Source of the DNA: Streptomyces sp. SID5910
Lineage (GTDB): Bacteria > Actinomycetota > Actinomycetes > Streptomycetales > Streptomycetaceae
Direction: 5' to 3'
Assembly: GCF_009862125.1 (NCBI RefSeq)
Contig: NZ_WWHX01000901.1
Location: forward strand, 39,834-103,833
DNA length: 64,000 nt
This document shows, one piece after another, positions 1 to 8,570 of this stretch. The position numbers and the translations under genes are program-made. The notes beneath the pieces were generated by a model, which saw only the letters and a list, made by a program, of their open reading frames with translations, was not told the origin of the DNA and made no database searches. Position 1 is the first letter of the stretch; each line of letters starts with the position of its first letter.

Positions 1-123
1 CTTGCCACTGACGACCTGGAGCCTGCTCACGTATTCGAGCGTAACCAGTCCGCCCGCGGAGTACGCCGGAGGCTGTGGAGAACGTGGCCGCGGTCGGCCG
101 TCTGCCGGGTCCCGGGCAGCGGC

Positions 124-129
124 TAGAGT
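124..129 (+). promoter_or_regulatory. -10 box of a leaderless promoter
   Basis: TAGAGT fits the actinobacterial -10 consensus TAGRRT and ends 7 bases before the ATG at 137, so transcription should begin at or next to the start codon. No Shine-Dalgarno sequence precedes that ATG and I see no clear -35 box. Positions 1-123 hold no other gene I can support. Confidence 0.55.
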
Positions 130-136
130 CGGCCAC

Positions 137-298
137 ATGACCAAGTGGGAATACGCAACCGTGCCGCTGCTCGTCCATGCCACGAAGCAGATCCTGGACA
201 CCTGGGGCGAGGACGGCTGGGAGCTCGTCCAGGTCGTGCCCGGGCCGAACAACCCCGAGCAGCTCGTGGCCTACCTGAAGCGGGAGAAGCAGGCGTGA
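137..298 (+). CDS. DUF4177-like small protein
   Basis: A 53-residue protein starting MTKWEYATVP and containing the motif WGEDGWELVQ, which is typical of the short DUF4177-type proteins found across actinobacteria; their function is unknown. The ATG at 137 is chosen because the family starts here and a TAGAGT box lies just upstream. The stop overlaps the GTG start of the RidA gene by 4 bases (GTGA), so the two are translationally coupled. It has no signal peptide or membrane segment. Confidence 0.8.
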   Translation: MTKWEYATVPLLVHATKQILDTWGEDGWELVQVVPGPNNPEQLVAYLKREKQA

Positions 299-762
299 GC
301 GCCGTCGAGGAGAAGCTGGCCGAGCTCGGCCTGACGCTGCCCGAGGTCGTCCCGCCGCTGGCCGCCTATCAGCCGGCCGTGCAGTCCGGCCCGTACGTCT
401 ACACCTCCGGCCAGCTGCCGATGGTGGACGGCAAGCTTCCGGTCACCGGCAAGGTGGGCGGCGAGGTCACGCCGGAGGAGGCCAAGGACCTGGCCCGCAC
501 GTGCGCGCTGAACGCCCTCGCCGCGGTGAAGTCCGTCGCCGGTGACCTCGACCGGATCGCGCGCGTGGTCAAGGTCGTCGGCTTCGTCGCCTCCGCCGCC
601 GACTTCACCGGCCAGCCGGGCGTGGTCAACGGCGCCAGCGAGCTCCTCGGCGCGGTCCTGGGCGACAAGGGCGTGCACGCCCGCAGCGCGGTCGGCGTGG
701 CGGTCCTGCCGCTGGACGCGCCGGTGGAGGTCGAGATCCAGGTGGAGCTCGTCCAGCCGTAG
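295..762 (+). CDS. RidA/YjgF family protein
   Basis: A 155-residue cytosolic protein of the RidA/YjgF/UK114 family. Members hydrolyse reactive enamine/imine intermediates released by PLP enzymes or act in related small-molecule steps. Visible family features are YVYTSGQLP near residue 40, the helix rich in Ala/Leu around residues 70-85, and the C-terminal EVEIQ strand. The length is slightly above the usual 130, as in the longer actinobacterial subgroup. The start is the GTG that overlaps the stop of the previous gene. The exact substrate cannot be read from the sequence. Confidence 0.88.
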   Translation: MSAVEEKLAELGLTLPEVVPPLAAYQPAVQSGPYVYTSGQLPMVDGKLPVTGKVGGEVTPEEAKDLARTCALNALAAVKSVAGDLDRIARVVKVVGFVASAADFTGQPGVVNGASELLGAVLGDKGVHARSAVGVAVLPLDAPVEVEIQVELVQP

Positions 763-779
763 CGGGACCGGGCGCGTCG

Positions 780-1080
780 GCGGGCCGCCGGGAAGGGTGG
801 CGGGCGGTCGGGTGTGGTGCCGGGCTACCCGGCGTGTTTGCCGGGCGGTGCGCCGCCGGGCGGCTGGGCGGTTGCCAGGCAGGCGGGGGGTGCCGGGCAA
901 TCGGGCGGGCTTGCCGGGTTGCCGGGTGTGTTGTCGGCGGTCGGGTGTGTTGCCCCGTGTGTTTGCCGGACCGGGCGCGTCGCCGGGCGGCTGGGCGTGG
1001 TGCCGGGCGGTCGGGCGTGGTGTCGGCGGCCCGGACGCGTTCCCGGCGTCTTTGCCGGACCGGCAACAAGCCTCGCCGCC
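780..1080 (+). repeat. G-rich low-complexity intergenic repeat tract
   Basis: About 300 bases made mostly of degenerate copies of short units such as TTGCCGGGC, GTGCCGGGC and GGTCGGGCGTGG, strongly G-skewed on the plus strand. It lies between ridA and the next hydrolase. All six frames stay open or nearly so only because of base composition; none looks like protein. The stretch 1081-1190 is non-repetitive and leads into the ribosome binding site of the next gene. Confidence 0.6.
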
Positions 1081-1201
1081 GTGGGCCGCGGCCCCGCAGG
1101 ATCGGTGCCGGTGCCCCGTGCGGTGCGGGAGCCGGCCCGGCCCCGGCCGGCGGCTCCGGCCCGTGCCGGGGCCGTGCCGACCGTACGTGTCAGGAGGAGC
1201 C

Positions 1202-2239
1202 GTGCCCCAGCCGCCCGTGACCGACCCGGGAACCCGCCGCCCCGGCGGGAGCGCCGACCAGCCCGTCCACCGGCTGGTGCCCTCGCCCGCCGGACGCACG
1301 CACCTGGTGGAACAGGGCAGCGGCCCGCTGGTCCTGCTCGTGCACGGCTTCCCCGAGTCCTGGTACTCGTGGCGCCACCAGCTCCCCGCCCTGGCCGCCG
1401 CCGGGTTCCGTGCCGCCGCGATCGACGTACGCGGCTACGGGCGCTCCTCGCGGCCGGACGCCGTCGAGGCGTACCGGATGCTCGACCTGGTGGCGGACAA
1501 CGTCGCCGTGGTGGAGGCCCTGGGGGAGCGCTCCGCGGTGATCGTCGGCCACGACTGGGGCGCGAACATCGCCGCGAGCTCCGCACTGCTGCGGCCGGAC
1601 GTGTTCCGCGCGGTGGGCCTGCTGAGCGTGCCCTACACGCCGCCGGGCGGTCCCAAGCCCAGCGAGGTCTTCGCCGGCATGAGCGACCCCGCCGGGCCGT
1701 TCGCCGGGCAGGAGTTCTACGTCTCCTACTTCCAGGAGCCAGGCCGCGCCGAGGCCGAGATCGAACCCGACGTACGCGGCTGGCTCGCCGGCCTCTACGC
1801 CGCCCTGTCCGCCGACACCATGCCCGGCCCGGACGCACCCGACCCGCACTTCGTCGCGCCCGGCGCCACGATGCGCGACCGGTTCCCCGCGGGCCGGCTC
1901 CCCTCCTGGCTCACCGAGGCGGACCTGGACGTCTACGCCGGGGAGTTCGAGCGCACCGGCCTCACCGGCGCCCTCAACCGCTACCGCAACATGGACCGCG
2001 ACTGGGCGGACATGGCACCGCACGCCGGTGCCCCGGTCACCCAGCCGTCCCTGTTCCTCGGCGGCGCCCTGGACGCCTCCACGACCTGGCTGTCCGACGC
2101 CATCGAGGCGTACCCGGCCACCCTGCCCGGCCTGAGCGCCTCGCACGTCCTCGACGGCTGCGGCCACTGGCTCCAGCAGGAGCGCCCCGAGGAGACGAAC
2201 CGGCTGCTCACCGACTGGCTGACCGGCCTGCCCTGCTGA
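1202..2239 (+). CDS. alpha/beta hydrolase, epoxide hydrolase type
   Basis: A 345-residue alpha/beta-hydrolase. The oxyanion motif HGFPESWYSW is near residue 48 and the nucleophile motif GHDWGA, with Asp as nucleophile, near residue 115. Asp instead of Ser is the mark of epoxide hydrolases and haloalkane dehalogenases. The C-terminal LDGCGHWLQQE carries the catalytic His. The GTG at 1202 is chosen because AGGAGG ends 4 bases upstream. A long open extension toward 542 is an artefact of the G-rich repeat. The substrate is unknown; detoxification of an epoxide is an inference from the family. Confidence 0.87.
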   Translation: MPQPPVTDPGTRRPGGSADQPVHRLVPSPAGRTHLVEQGSGPLVLLVHGFPESWYSWRHQLPALAAAGFRAAAIDVRGYGRSSRPDAVEAYRMLDLVADNVAVVEALGERSAVIVGHDWGANIAASSALLRPDVFRAVGLLSVPYTPPGGPKPSEVFAGMSDPAGPFAGQEFYVSYFQEPGRAEAEIEPDVRGWLAGLYAALSADTMPGPDAPDPHFVAPGATMRDRFPAGRLPSWLTEADLDVYAGEFERTGLTGALNRYRNMDRDWADMAPHAGAPVTQPSLFLGGALDASTTWLSDAIEAYPATLPGLSASHVLDGCGHWLQQERPEETNRLLTDWLTGLPC

Positions 2240-2297
2240 CGCCCACCCGTCCCGGTGGCCACTCGAACATCCGCCCGTCACCGGATAGCCTCCGGCC

Positions 2298-3209
2298 ATG
2301 GCGAATGGTCAGGCGAATGGTCAGTGGTACCCCCCGGAGTGGCCGGACCGCATCCGCGCGCTGGCGGACGGCACGCTCAGCCCGGTCGTCCCGCGGCGAG
2401 CCGCCACGGTCATGCTCCTCAAGGACACCGGCACCGGCACCGCCGTCCACATGCTGCGCCGCCGCGCCTCGATGGCCTTCGCCGGGGGCGCGTACGCCTA
2501 CCCGGGCGGCGGGGTCGACCCGCGCGACGACGACCGCGCCATCGGCTGGGCGGGCCCCACGCGCGCGTGGTGGGCCGACCGGCTCGGCGTCGACGAGGCG
2601 GGCGCCCAGGCGATCGTCTGCGCGGCCGTCCGGGAGACGTACGAGGAGGCGGGCGTCCTGCTCGCGGGACCCGCCGCCGACTCGGTGGTCGGTGACACCA
2701 CGGGCGCGGACTGGGAGGCCGACCGGGCCGCCCTGGTCGCCCGGGACCTGTCCTTCGCGGAGTTCCTGGACCGCAGGGGCCTCGTCCTGCGCTCCGACCT
2801 GCTGGGCGCCTGGGCCCGCTGGATCACCCCGGAGTTCGAGTCCCGGCGCTACGACACGTGGTTCTTCGTGGCCGCCCTCCCCGAGGGCCAGCGCACGCGC
2901 AACGCCTCCACGGAGGCCGACCGGACGGTGTGGATCACCCCGGCCGACGCGGCGGCGGGGTACGACAAGGGCGAGCTGCTGATGATGCCGCCGACCGTCG
3001 CGACCCTGCGCGCGCTCGCGGAGTGCGGTTCGGCGGCCGAGGCGCTCGCGTCGGCGCCGGGCCGCGACATGACGCCCGTACTGGCCCGGGCACGGCTGGT
3101 CGAGGGCGAGGTCGTGCTCTCCTGGCCGGGGCACGAGGAGTTCACCAAGCACGTCCCGGCCGCCGCGCCGGCCACACCTTCCGACCCGACCGGGGGAGCC
3201 CCCGCATGA
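2298..3209 (+). CDS. NUDIX hydrolase
   Basis: A 303-residue NUDIX protein. The signature REtyEEaGVLL lies near residue 118, preceded by a PGGGVDPRDDD stretch near residue 72; the gap between these halves is longer than in the classical 23-residue box, a form seen in the RNU7/NUDT19-like branch. It probably cleaves a nucleoside diphosphate-X bond, perhaps of a CoA ester. Its TGA overlaps the ATG of the metallo-beta-lactamase gene (ATGA), so the two are coupled. The start ATG at 2298 gives MANGQANGQW; the upstream sequence offers no strong Shine-Dalgarno. Confidence 0.85.
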   Translation: MANGQANGQWYPPEWPDRIRALADGTLSPVVPRRAATVMLLKDTGTGTAVHMLRRRASMAFAGGAYAYPGGGVDPRDDDRAIGWAGPTRAWWADRLGVDEAGAQAIVCAAVRETYEEAGVLLAGPAADSVVGDTTGADWEADRAALVARDLSFAEFLDRRGLVLRSDLLGAWARWITPEFESRRYDTWFFVAALPEGQRTRNASTEADRTVWITPADAAAGYDKGELLMMPPTVATLRALAECGSAAEALASAPGRDMTPVLARARLVEGEVVLSWPGHEEFTKHVPAAAPATPSDPTGGAPA

Positions 3210-4048
3210 CGGACGCAGCAGCACTGCCCGGCCAGCCGCGCGGCGGTGTCCTCTCCGGGCCCGCCACCACGCGCGCGGTGAACGTCCTCGCGCCCAACGC
3301 CTCCGCGATGACGCTGGACGGCACGAACACCTGGATACTCGCCGAGCCCGACTCCGACCTGGCCGTCGTGGTCGACCCGGGCCCGCTGGACGACACCCAC
3401 CTGCGCAACGTGATCGACACCGCCGAGCGGGCGGGCAGGCGCGTCGCCCTCACCCTGCTGACGCACGGTCACCCGGACCACGCCGAGGGCGCCGCACGCT
3501 TCGCGGAGCTGACGCGCACGAACGTGCGGGCACTGGACCCGGCGCTGCGCCTGGGCGACGAGGGGCTGGCCGCCGGTGACGTGATCGGGGTCGGCGGGCT
3601 GGAGCTGAGGGTCGTACCGACCCCGGGGCACACCGCGGACTCCCTGTGCTTCCATCTCCCGGCCGACCGGGCGGTCCTGACGGGCGACACCGTCCTGGGC
3701 CGCGGCACGACGGTGGTGGCCCACCCCGACGGCCGTCTCGGCGACTACCTGGACTCCCTGCGCAGGCTCAGGTCGCTCACGGCCGACGACGGCGTGCACA
3801 CGGTGCTGCCGGGACACGGGCCGGTCCTGGACGACGCCCAGGGCGCCGTCGAGTTCTACCTCGCCCACCGGGCCCACCGCCTCGCCCAGGTCGAGACGGC
3901 GGTGGAGGACGGCTACCGCACGCCGGGCGAGGTCGTCGCCCACGTGTACGCGGACGTCGACCGCTCGCTGTGGCCGGCGGCGGAGCTGTCGGTGCGGGCG
4001 CAGCTGGAGTACCTGGGCGAGCACGGGCTCATCCAGCTGCCCGACTGA
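3206..4048 (+). CDS. metallo-beta-lactamase fold hydrolase
   Basis: A 280-residue MBL-fold protein with the metal motif THGHPDHAEG near residue 90, a further ligand in PTPGHTADS near residue 140, and GDTVLG and GHGP further on. It resembles the LACTB2/RNase-like actinobacterial group and is probably a two-metal hydrolase. The exact substrate is not evident. It is coupled to the NUDIX gene by a 4-base overlap and runs convergent to crp, whose stop is only 6 bases away. Confidence 0.87.
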   Translation: MTDAAALPGQPRGGVLSGPATTRAVNVLAPNASAMTLDGTNTWILAEPDSDLAVVVDPGPLDDTHLRNVIDTAERAGRRVALTLLTHGHPDHAEGAARFAELTRTNVRALDPALRLGDEGLAAGDVIGVGGLELRVVPTPGHTADSLCFHLPADRAVLTGDTVLGRGTTVVAHPDGRLGDYLDSLRRLRSLTADDGVHTVLPGHGPVLDDAQGAVEFYLAHRAHRLAQVETAVEDGYRTPGEVVAHVYADVDRSLWPAAELSVRAQLEYLGEHGLIQLPD

Positions 4049-4054
4049 CGTACG

Positions 4055-4729
4055 TCAGCGGGAGCGCTTGGCGAGCCGCTCGACGTCCAGCAGGATCACC
4101 GCGCGGGCCTCCAGGCGGAGCCAGCCGCGCTGGGCGAAGTCGGCGAGGGCCTTGTTGACCGTCTCGCGGGACGCGCCGACCAGCTGGGCCAGCTCCTCCT
4201 GCGTCAGGTCGTGCACGACGTGGATGCCCTCCTCGGACTGCACGCCGAAGCGGCGCGAGAGGTCCAGCAGGGCGCGGGCGACGCGGCCGGGGACGTCCGA
4301 GAAGACCAGGTCCGACATGGCGTCGTTGGTCTTGCGCAGGCGGCGGGCGACGGCGCGCAGCAGTGCGGTGGCCACCTCCGGGCGGACGTTCAGCCAGGGC
4401 TGGAGGTCGCCGTGGCCGAGGGCCAGCAGCTTGACCTCGGTCAGCGCGGTGGCGGTCGCCGTGCGCGGGCCCGGGTCGAAGAGCGACAGCTCGCCGATCA
4501 GCTCGCTGGGTCCGACCACGGCCAGCATGTTCTCGCGGCCGTCGGGGGACGTGCGGTGGAGCTTGACCTTGCCCTCCGTGACCACGTAGAGGCGGTCTCC
4601 GGGGTCGCCTTCGTGGAACAGCGAGTCGCCGCGGGCGAGGGTCACCTCACTCATGGAGGCGCGGAGCTCCGCGGATTGCTCGTCGTCGAGCGCCGCGAAG
4701 AGCGGGTTGCGCCGCAGAACGTCGTCCAC
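4055..4729 (-). CDS. crp: cAMP receptor protein Crp
   Basis: A 224-residue Crp/Fnr family regulator starting VDDVLRRNPLFAALDD (GTG). The N-terminal cyclic-nucleotide domain includes GDRLYVVTEGKVK and GELSLFDPGPRTATA. The C-terminal helix-turn-helix reads LTQEELAQLVGASRETVNKAL. It is nearly identical to the Streptomyces Crp that controls germination and secondary metabolism. The GTG at 4729 is chosen over the longer open frame (to 4846) because AAGGAG sits just upstream and the known protein starts there. A matching Crp box lies about 90 bases upstream, suggesting autoregulation. Confidence 0.93.
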   Translation of the reverse strand: MDDVLRRNPLFAALDDEQSAELRASMSEVTLARGDSLFHEGDPGDRLYVVTEGKVKLHRTSPDGRENMLAVVGPSELIGELSLFDPGPRTATATALTEVKLLALGHGDLQPWLNVRPEVATALLRAVARRLRKTNDAMSDLVFSDVPGRVARALLDLSRRFGVQSEEGIHVVHDLTQEELAQLVGASRETVNKALADFAQRGWLRLEARAVILLDVERLAKRSR

Positions 4730-4819
4730 GAGTTCTCTCCTTGTCGACCGGCTCAGAGGATCTTGTTCCCCCGGTGTACCAGGGGTCCGTGGTGCCCATT
4801 TTGCCGGACAGTCCAAACA

Positions 4820-4833
4820 GTGTGATCTGTCAC
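4820..4833. promoter_or_regulatory. candidate Crp binding site
   Basis: GTGTGATCTGTCAC fits the Crp consensus GTG-N6-GNCAC reported for Streptomyces, and its inner part TGTGA-TCTG-TCACA is an inverted repeat. It lies between crp and the divergent nth gene, 91 bases from the crp start and about 150 from the nth start. Binding is an inference from the motif. Confidence 0.55.
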
Positions 4834-4981
4834 AAGGATGCCGCACACATGTCCTGGGGTACGCGGCAGGGGTCCAATTGGACGCCGATCTTCAGGGTCC
4901 GGGGCGGATGTCGGTGCCGGGTCGTAGGCTGGCCGGGTGTCCAAATCGCCGGTGAGAGCACAGGCCTAGGGGGCTGCGCGG

Positions 4982-6223
4982 GTGGTTGTACGTCGCGATT
5001 CCGCTGTGGGCGAACAGGGTCCCGATGGCGGTAGGAAAACGGCGAAAACGGCAAAGAAGGCGGCGCCTGCCAAGCGAGTGACCGCGGAGAAGGGTGCCTT
5101 GAAGAAGAACGCCGAGACGGGCGCCGAGACGGGCGCGGCCGCGCCCGCGAAGAAGACGGGCGGCGCGAAGAAGACGGCGCCCGCCAAGAAGGCTGCGCCC
5201 GCGAAGAAGACGGGCGCGAAGAAGGCCGCCTCGGCCAAGAAGACGTCGTCCGCGAAGAAGACGGCTCCCGCCAAGAAGACGGCCGCCGCCAAGAAGGCCG
5301 CCCCCGCCAAAAAGGCCGCCCCCGCCAAGAAGCCGGCGGCAGCCAAGCGGCAGGCGCCCGCCAAGAAGCCCGCCGTCGTGCCGGCGAAGGCCGCCGCCGC
5401 GGTCGAGGGCGTGGCCCCGGCGAAGACCATCGCCCCGCACTCCCCGCGCCACGAGTCGCACACCGCCCTGGTCCGCCGCGCCCGCCGTATCAACCGCGAG
5501 CTCGCCGAGGTGTATCCGTACGCCCACCCGGAGCTGGACTTCGAGAATCCCTTCCAGCTCGTGGTGGCCACGGTGCTCTCCGCCCAGACCACCGACCTGC
5601 GCGTCAACCAGACGACGCCCGCCCTCTTCGCCAAGTACCCCACGCCCGAGGACCTGGCCGCCGCCAACCCGGAGGAGGTCGAGGAGATCCTCCGCCCGAC
5701 CGGGTTCTTCCGGGCCAAGACCAAGTCGGTCATAGGGCTGTCCAAGGCCCTGTCCGAGGACTTCGGCGGCGAGGTCCCCGGCCGCCTCGAAGACCTGGTC
5801 AAGCTGCCCGGCGTAGGCCGCAAGACCGCCTTCGTCGTCCTCGGCAACGCGTTCGGCCGCCCCGGCATCACCGTCGACACGCACTTCCAGCGCCTGGTGC
5901 GCCGCTGGCAGTGGACCGAGGAGACCGACCCGGACAAGATCGAGGCCGCCGTCGGCGCGCTGTTCCCCAAGAGCGACTGGACGGACCTGTCCCACCACGT
6001 CATCTGGCACGGCCGCCGCATCTGCCACGCCCGCAAGCCCGCCTGCGGGGCCTGCCCCATCGCGCCGCTCTGCCCGGCGTACGGGGAGGGCGAGACGGAC
6101 CCGGAGAAGGCGAAGAAGCTGCTCAAGTACGAGAAGGGCGGCTACCCCGGCCAGCGGCTCAACCCCCCGCGGGCCTACCTGGACGCGGGCGGCACCCCGG
6201 CGCCGCCGCTGAGGGCCGGATGA
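4982..6223 (+). CDS. nth: endonuclease III with lysine/alanine-rich N-terminal tail
   Basis: A 413-residue protein. Residues from about 165 on are a complete endonuclease III: helix-hairpin-helix LPGVGRKTA with catalytic Lys, VDTH with catalytic Asp, and a [4Fe-4S] loop spaced C-X6-C-X2-C-X5-C. It excises oxidised pyrimidines and nicks AP sites in base-excision repair. Residues 18-140 are a basic tail of repeated PAKK, SAKK and GAKK units, like the tails of actinobacterial HU and histone-H1-like proteins. The GTG at 4982 is the first start after an in-frame TAG at 4967, with AGGGGG about 8 bases upstream. Confidence 0.92.
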   Translation: MVVRRDSAVGEQGPDGGRKTAKTAKKAAPAKRVTAEKGALKKNAETGAETGAAAPAKKTGGAKKTAPAKKAAPAKKTGAKKAASAKKTSSAKKTAPAKKTAAAKKAAPAKKAAPAKKPAAAKRQAPAKKPAVVPAKAAAAVEGVAPAKTIAPHSPRHESHTALVRRARRINRELAEVYPYAHPELDFENPFQLVVATVLSAQTTDLRVNQTTPALFAKYPTPEDLAAANPEEVEEILRPTGFFRAKTKSVIGLSKALSEDFGGEVPGRLEDLVKLPGVGRKTAFVVLGNAFGRPGITVDTHFQRLVRRWQWTEETDPDKIEAAVGALFPKSDWTDLSHHVIWHGRRICHARKPACGACPIAPLCPAYGEGETDPEKAKKLLKYEKGGYPGQRLNPPRAYLDAGGTPAPPLRAG

Positions 6224-6275
6224 CGGAACGATCTCGGGGGCGTCGGGCGTTGGACACGGCAGAACGGGGGTGGCG

Positions 6276-6983
6276 ATGACGCGGGCGGGCAACACTCAGG
6301 GCGTGGCGCTCAGCGAGGTGGGCCTGCCCGGCTGGCTGGAGCCGGTGGCGCGGGCCGTGCAGACGGTGCAGCCGAGACAGCTGAGCCGTTTCCTGCCCCC
6401 GGCCGACGGCGCCGGGCGGCAGTCCGCCGTGCTGATCCTGTTCGGCGAGGGCACGGCCGAGAGCGAGGGTGGCCGCGGCCCCGAGCTGCTGCTCATGGAG
6501 CGGGCCAGTTCCCTGCGCTCGCACGCGGGCCAGCCCTCGTTCCCCGGCGGCTCCCTCGACCCGGAGGACGGTGATCCGCAGGGGGAGGGCCCGCTGCGGG
6601 CCGCCCTGCGCGAGGCCGAGGAGGAGACCGGCCTCGACCCGGCCGGTGTGCAGCTCTTCGGGGCCCTGCCCAAGCTGTACATCCCGGTCAGCAGCTTCGT
6701 CGTCACGCCCGTGCTCGGCTGGTGGCGCGAACCGAGCCGCGTCGGCGTCGTCGATCCGAACGAGACGGCGCGGGTCTTCACGGTCCCCGTGGCCGATCTC
6801 ACGGACCCGGCCAACCGGGTCACCGCCGTCCACCCCCGCGGTCACCGCGGCCCGGCGTTCCTGGTCGAATCGACCCTGGTGTGGGGCTTCACCGCCGGGA
6901 TCATCGACCGGTTGCTGCACTTCGCGGGCTGGGAGCGGCCCTGGGACAGGGAGAAGCAGGTCCCGCTGGACTGGCGGTCATGA
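6276..6983 (+). CDS. NUDIX hydrolase, CoA pyrophosphatase type
   Basis: A 235-residue NUDIX protein. RSHAGQPSFPGGSLDPED near residue 85 is the UPF0035/NudL CoA-pyrophosphatase signature, followed by the NUDIX core REAEEETGL near residue 115. It probably hydrolyses CoA or acyl-CoA to 4'-phosphopantetheine and ADP. The ATG at 6276 is preferred over the GTG at 6270 because GGGG lies about 5 bases upstream of it. It stands between nth and the MarP-like protease in the same direction. Confidence 0.85.
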   Translation: MTRAGNTQGVALSEVGLPGWLEPVARAVQTVQPRQLSRFLPPADGAGRQSAVLILFGEGTAESEGGRGPELLLMERASSLRSHAGQPSFPGGSLDPEDGDPQGEGPLRAALREAEEETGLDPAGVQLFGALPKLYIPVSSFVVTPVLGWWREPSRVGVVDPNETARVFTVPVADLTDPANRVTAVHPRGHRGPAFLVESTLVWGFTAGIIDRLLHFAGWERPWDREKQVPLDWRS

Positions 6984-7030
6984 CAGGGTGACCGGTGTGA
7001 GCGTAGGACGACGAGGCGAGGCCTGAATCA

Positions 7031-8230
7031 GTGAACGTGCTGGACATCCTGCTGCTGCTGGCTGCCGTCTGGTTCGCGATCGTCGGCTACCGCCAGGGCT
7101 TCGTGGTCGGCATCCTGTCCGTGATCGGCTTCCTCGGCGGCGGTCTCGTCGCCGTCTATCTGCTCCCGGTCGTCTGGGACGCCCTGACGGACAAGGCCGA
7201 GGTGAGCACGACCGCCGCCGTCGTCGCGGTCGTCGTCGTCATCGTCTGCGCCTCCATCGGCCAGGCCCTGACCACGCACCTGGGCAACAAGCTGCGCCGT
7301 TACATCACTTGGTCCCCGGCCCGTGCCCTGGACGCCACCGGCGGCGCCCTGGTCAACGTCGTCGCCATGCTGCTCGTCGCCTGGCTCATCGGTTCCGCCC
7401 TCGCGGGCACCACGCTGCCGACGCTCGGCAAGGAGGTCCGCAGTTCCAAGGTGCTGCTGGGTGTCTCCCGCGCGCTGCCCGCGCAGGCCGACACGTGGTT
7501 CGCGGACTTCTCCTCCGTCCTCGCGCAGAACGGTTTCCCGCAGGTCTTCAGCCCGTTCTCCAACGAGCCGATCACCGACGTCCAGCCGCCCGACCCGGCC
7601 CTCGTCAACAGCCCCGTCGCGACCCGCGCCAAGCGGTCCATCGTCAAGGTGATGGGCACGGCCACCGGCTGCGGCAAGGTCCTGGAGGGCACCGGCTTCG
7701 TCTTCGCCGAGCGCCGCGTGATGACCAACGCCCACGTGGTGGGCGGCGTCGACGAGCCCACCGTGCAGATAGGGGGCGAGGGCCGCAAGTACGACGCGAC
7801 GGTCGTCCTCTACGACTGGCAGCGCGACATCGCCGTACTGGACGTGCCGGAACTGCGGGCGCCCGCCCTGCGGTTCACGGACGAGGACGCCAACAGGGAC
7901 GACGACGCGATCGTCGCGGGCTTCCCGGAGAACGGGGCGTACGACGTGCGCGCCGCCCGGGTGCGCGGGCGCATCACGGCCAACGGCCCGGACATCTACC
8001 ACCGCGACACGGTCCGCCGCGACGTCTACTCGCTGTTCGCGACCGTCCGTCAGGGCAACTCCGGCGGACCGCTGCTGACACCCGAGGGCGAGGTCTACGG
8101 CGTGGTCTTCGCCAAGTCCCTCGACGACCCGGACACCGGCTACGCGCTCACCGCCGACGAGATCCGCGAGGACATCACCGAGGGCCGCACCGCCAACCAG
8201 CAGGTGGACAGCGACAACTGCGCGCTCTAG
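7031..8230 (+). CDS. MarP-like membrane serine protease (CvpA plus trypsin domain)
   Basis: A 399-residue protein. Residues 1-130 form four hydrophobic segments of the CvpA/colicin-V type. A linker leads to an extracytoplasmic trypsin-like domain with triad His in TNAHVV, Asp in RDIAVLDV and Ser in GNSGGP. Two cysteines, in TGCGK and the C-terminal DNC, could pair, as in mycobacterial MarP, whose protease is redox-tuned and needed for acid resistance. The GTG at 7031 is taken as the start; no strong Shine-Dalgarno is seen. The cell-envelope role is inferred from MarP. Confidence 0.88.
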   Translation: MNVLDILLLLAAVWFAIVGYRQGFVVGILSVIGFLGGGLVAVYLLPVVWDALTDKAEVSTTAAVVAVVVVIVCASIGQALTTHLGNKLRRYITWSPARALDATGGALVNVVAMLLVAWLIGSALAGTTLPTLGKEVRSSKVLLGVSRALPAQADTWFADFSSVLAQNGFPQVFSPFSNEPITDVQPPDPALVNSPVATRAKRSIVKVMGTATGCGKVLEGTGFVFAERRVMTNAHVVGGVDEPTVQIGGEGRKYDATVVLYDWQRDIAVLDVPELRAPALRFTDEDANRDDDAIVAGFPENGAYDVRAARVRGRITANGPDIYHRDTVRRDVYSLFATVRQGNSGGPLLTPEGEVYGVVFAKSLDDPDTGYALTADEIREDITEGRTANQQVDSDNCAL

Positions 8231-8319
8231 GGAAGCCGGCGGTCAGGTGCGCGGATGACGCAGGCGTACGGAGACCCAGCGGGCCCGGCGGCGCAGAATG
8301 CGCGGAATGCCCACCCGTA

Positions 8320-8355
8320 GATCCGTCCCCGCCAGTTGATCCGTCCCCGCCAGTT
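8320..8355. repeat. two tandem 18-base repeats
   Basis: The unit GATCCGTCCCCGCCAGTT occurs twice in direct succession (8320-8337 and 8338-8355) and is followed by GCGGGG, which can pair with the CCCCGC inside the unit. It sits in the 340-base gap 8231-8570 between the convergent protease and hydrolase genes, and may act as a terminator. I see no gene in this gap. Confidence 0.7.
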
Positions 8356-8570
8356 GCGGGGTGACTCCGCGTCGGTGGGTGCTCGCGCCGCTCGTGGAGC
8401 GGCCGTCGCGTGCTACGTCACTGTAGTCGTGCGTCCAGCCCATACCGGGACGTGTGCCCCCGCCCCAAGGTCGATAACCGCTCCCGGGGCCCCCAATTGG
8501 CCTATGCGCCAGGCAAGTGGCCGTTCATACGACAAGCGTTCCGGCTCGGATACCGGGCGCGTCCGTTCGG

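Noticed and set aside
271..1299. Long minus-strand ORF over ridA and the repeat tract
   Set aside because: Open only because of GC-rich base bias; composition is Arg/Pro/Gly-rich and antisense to real genes.
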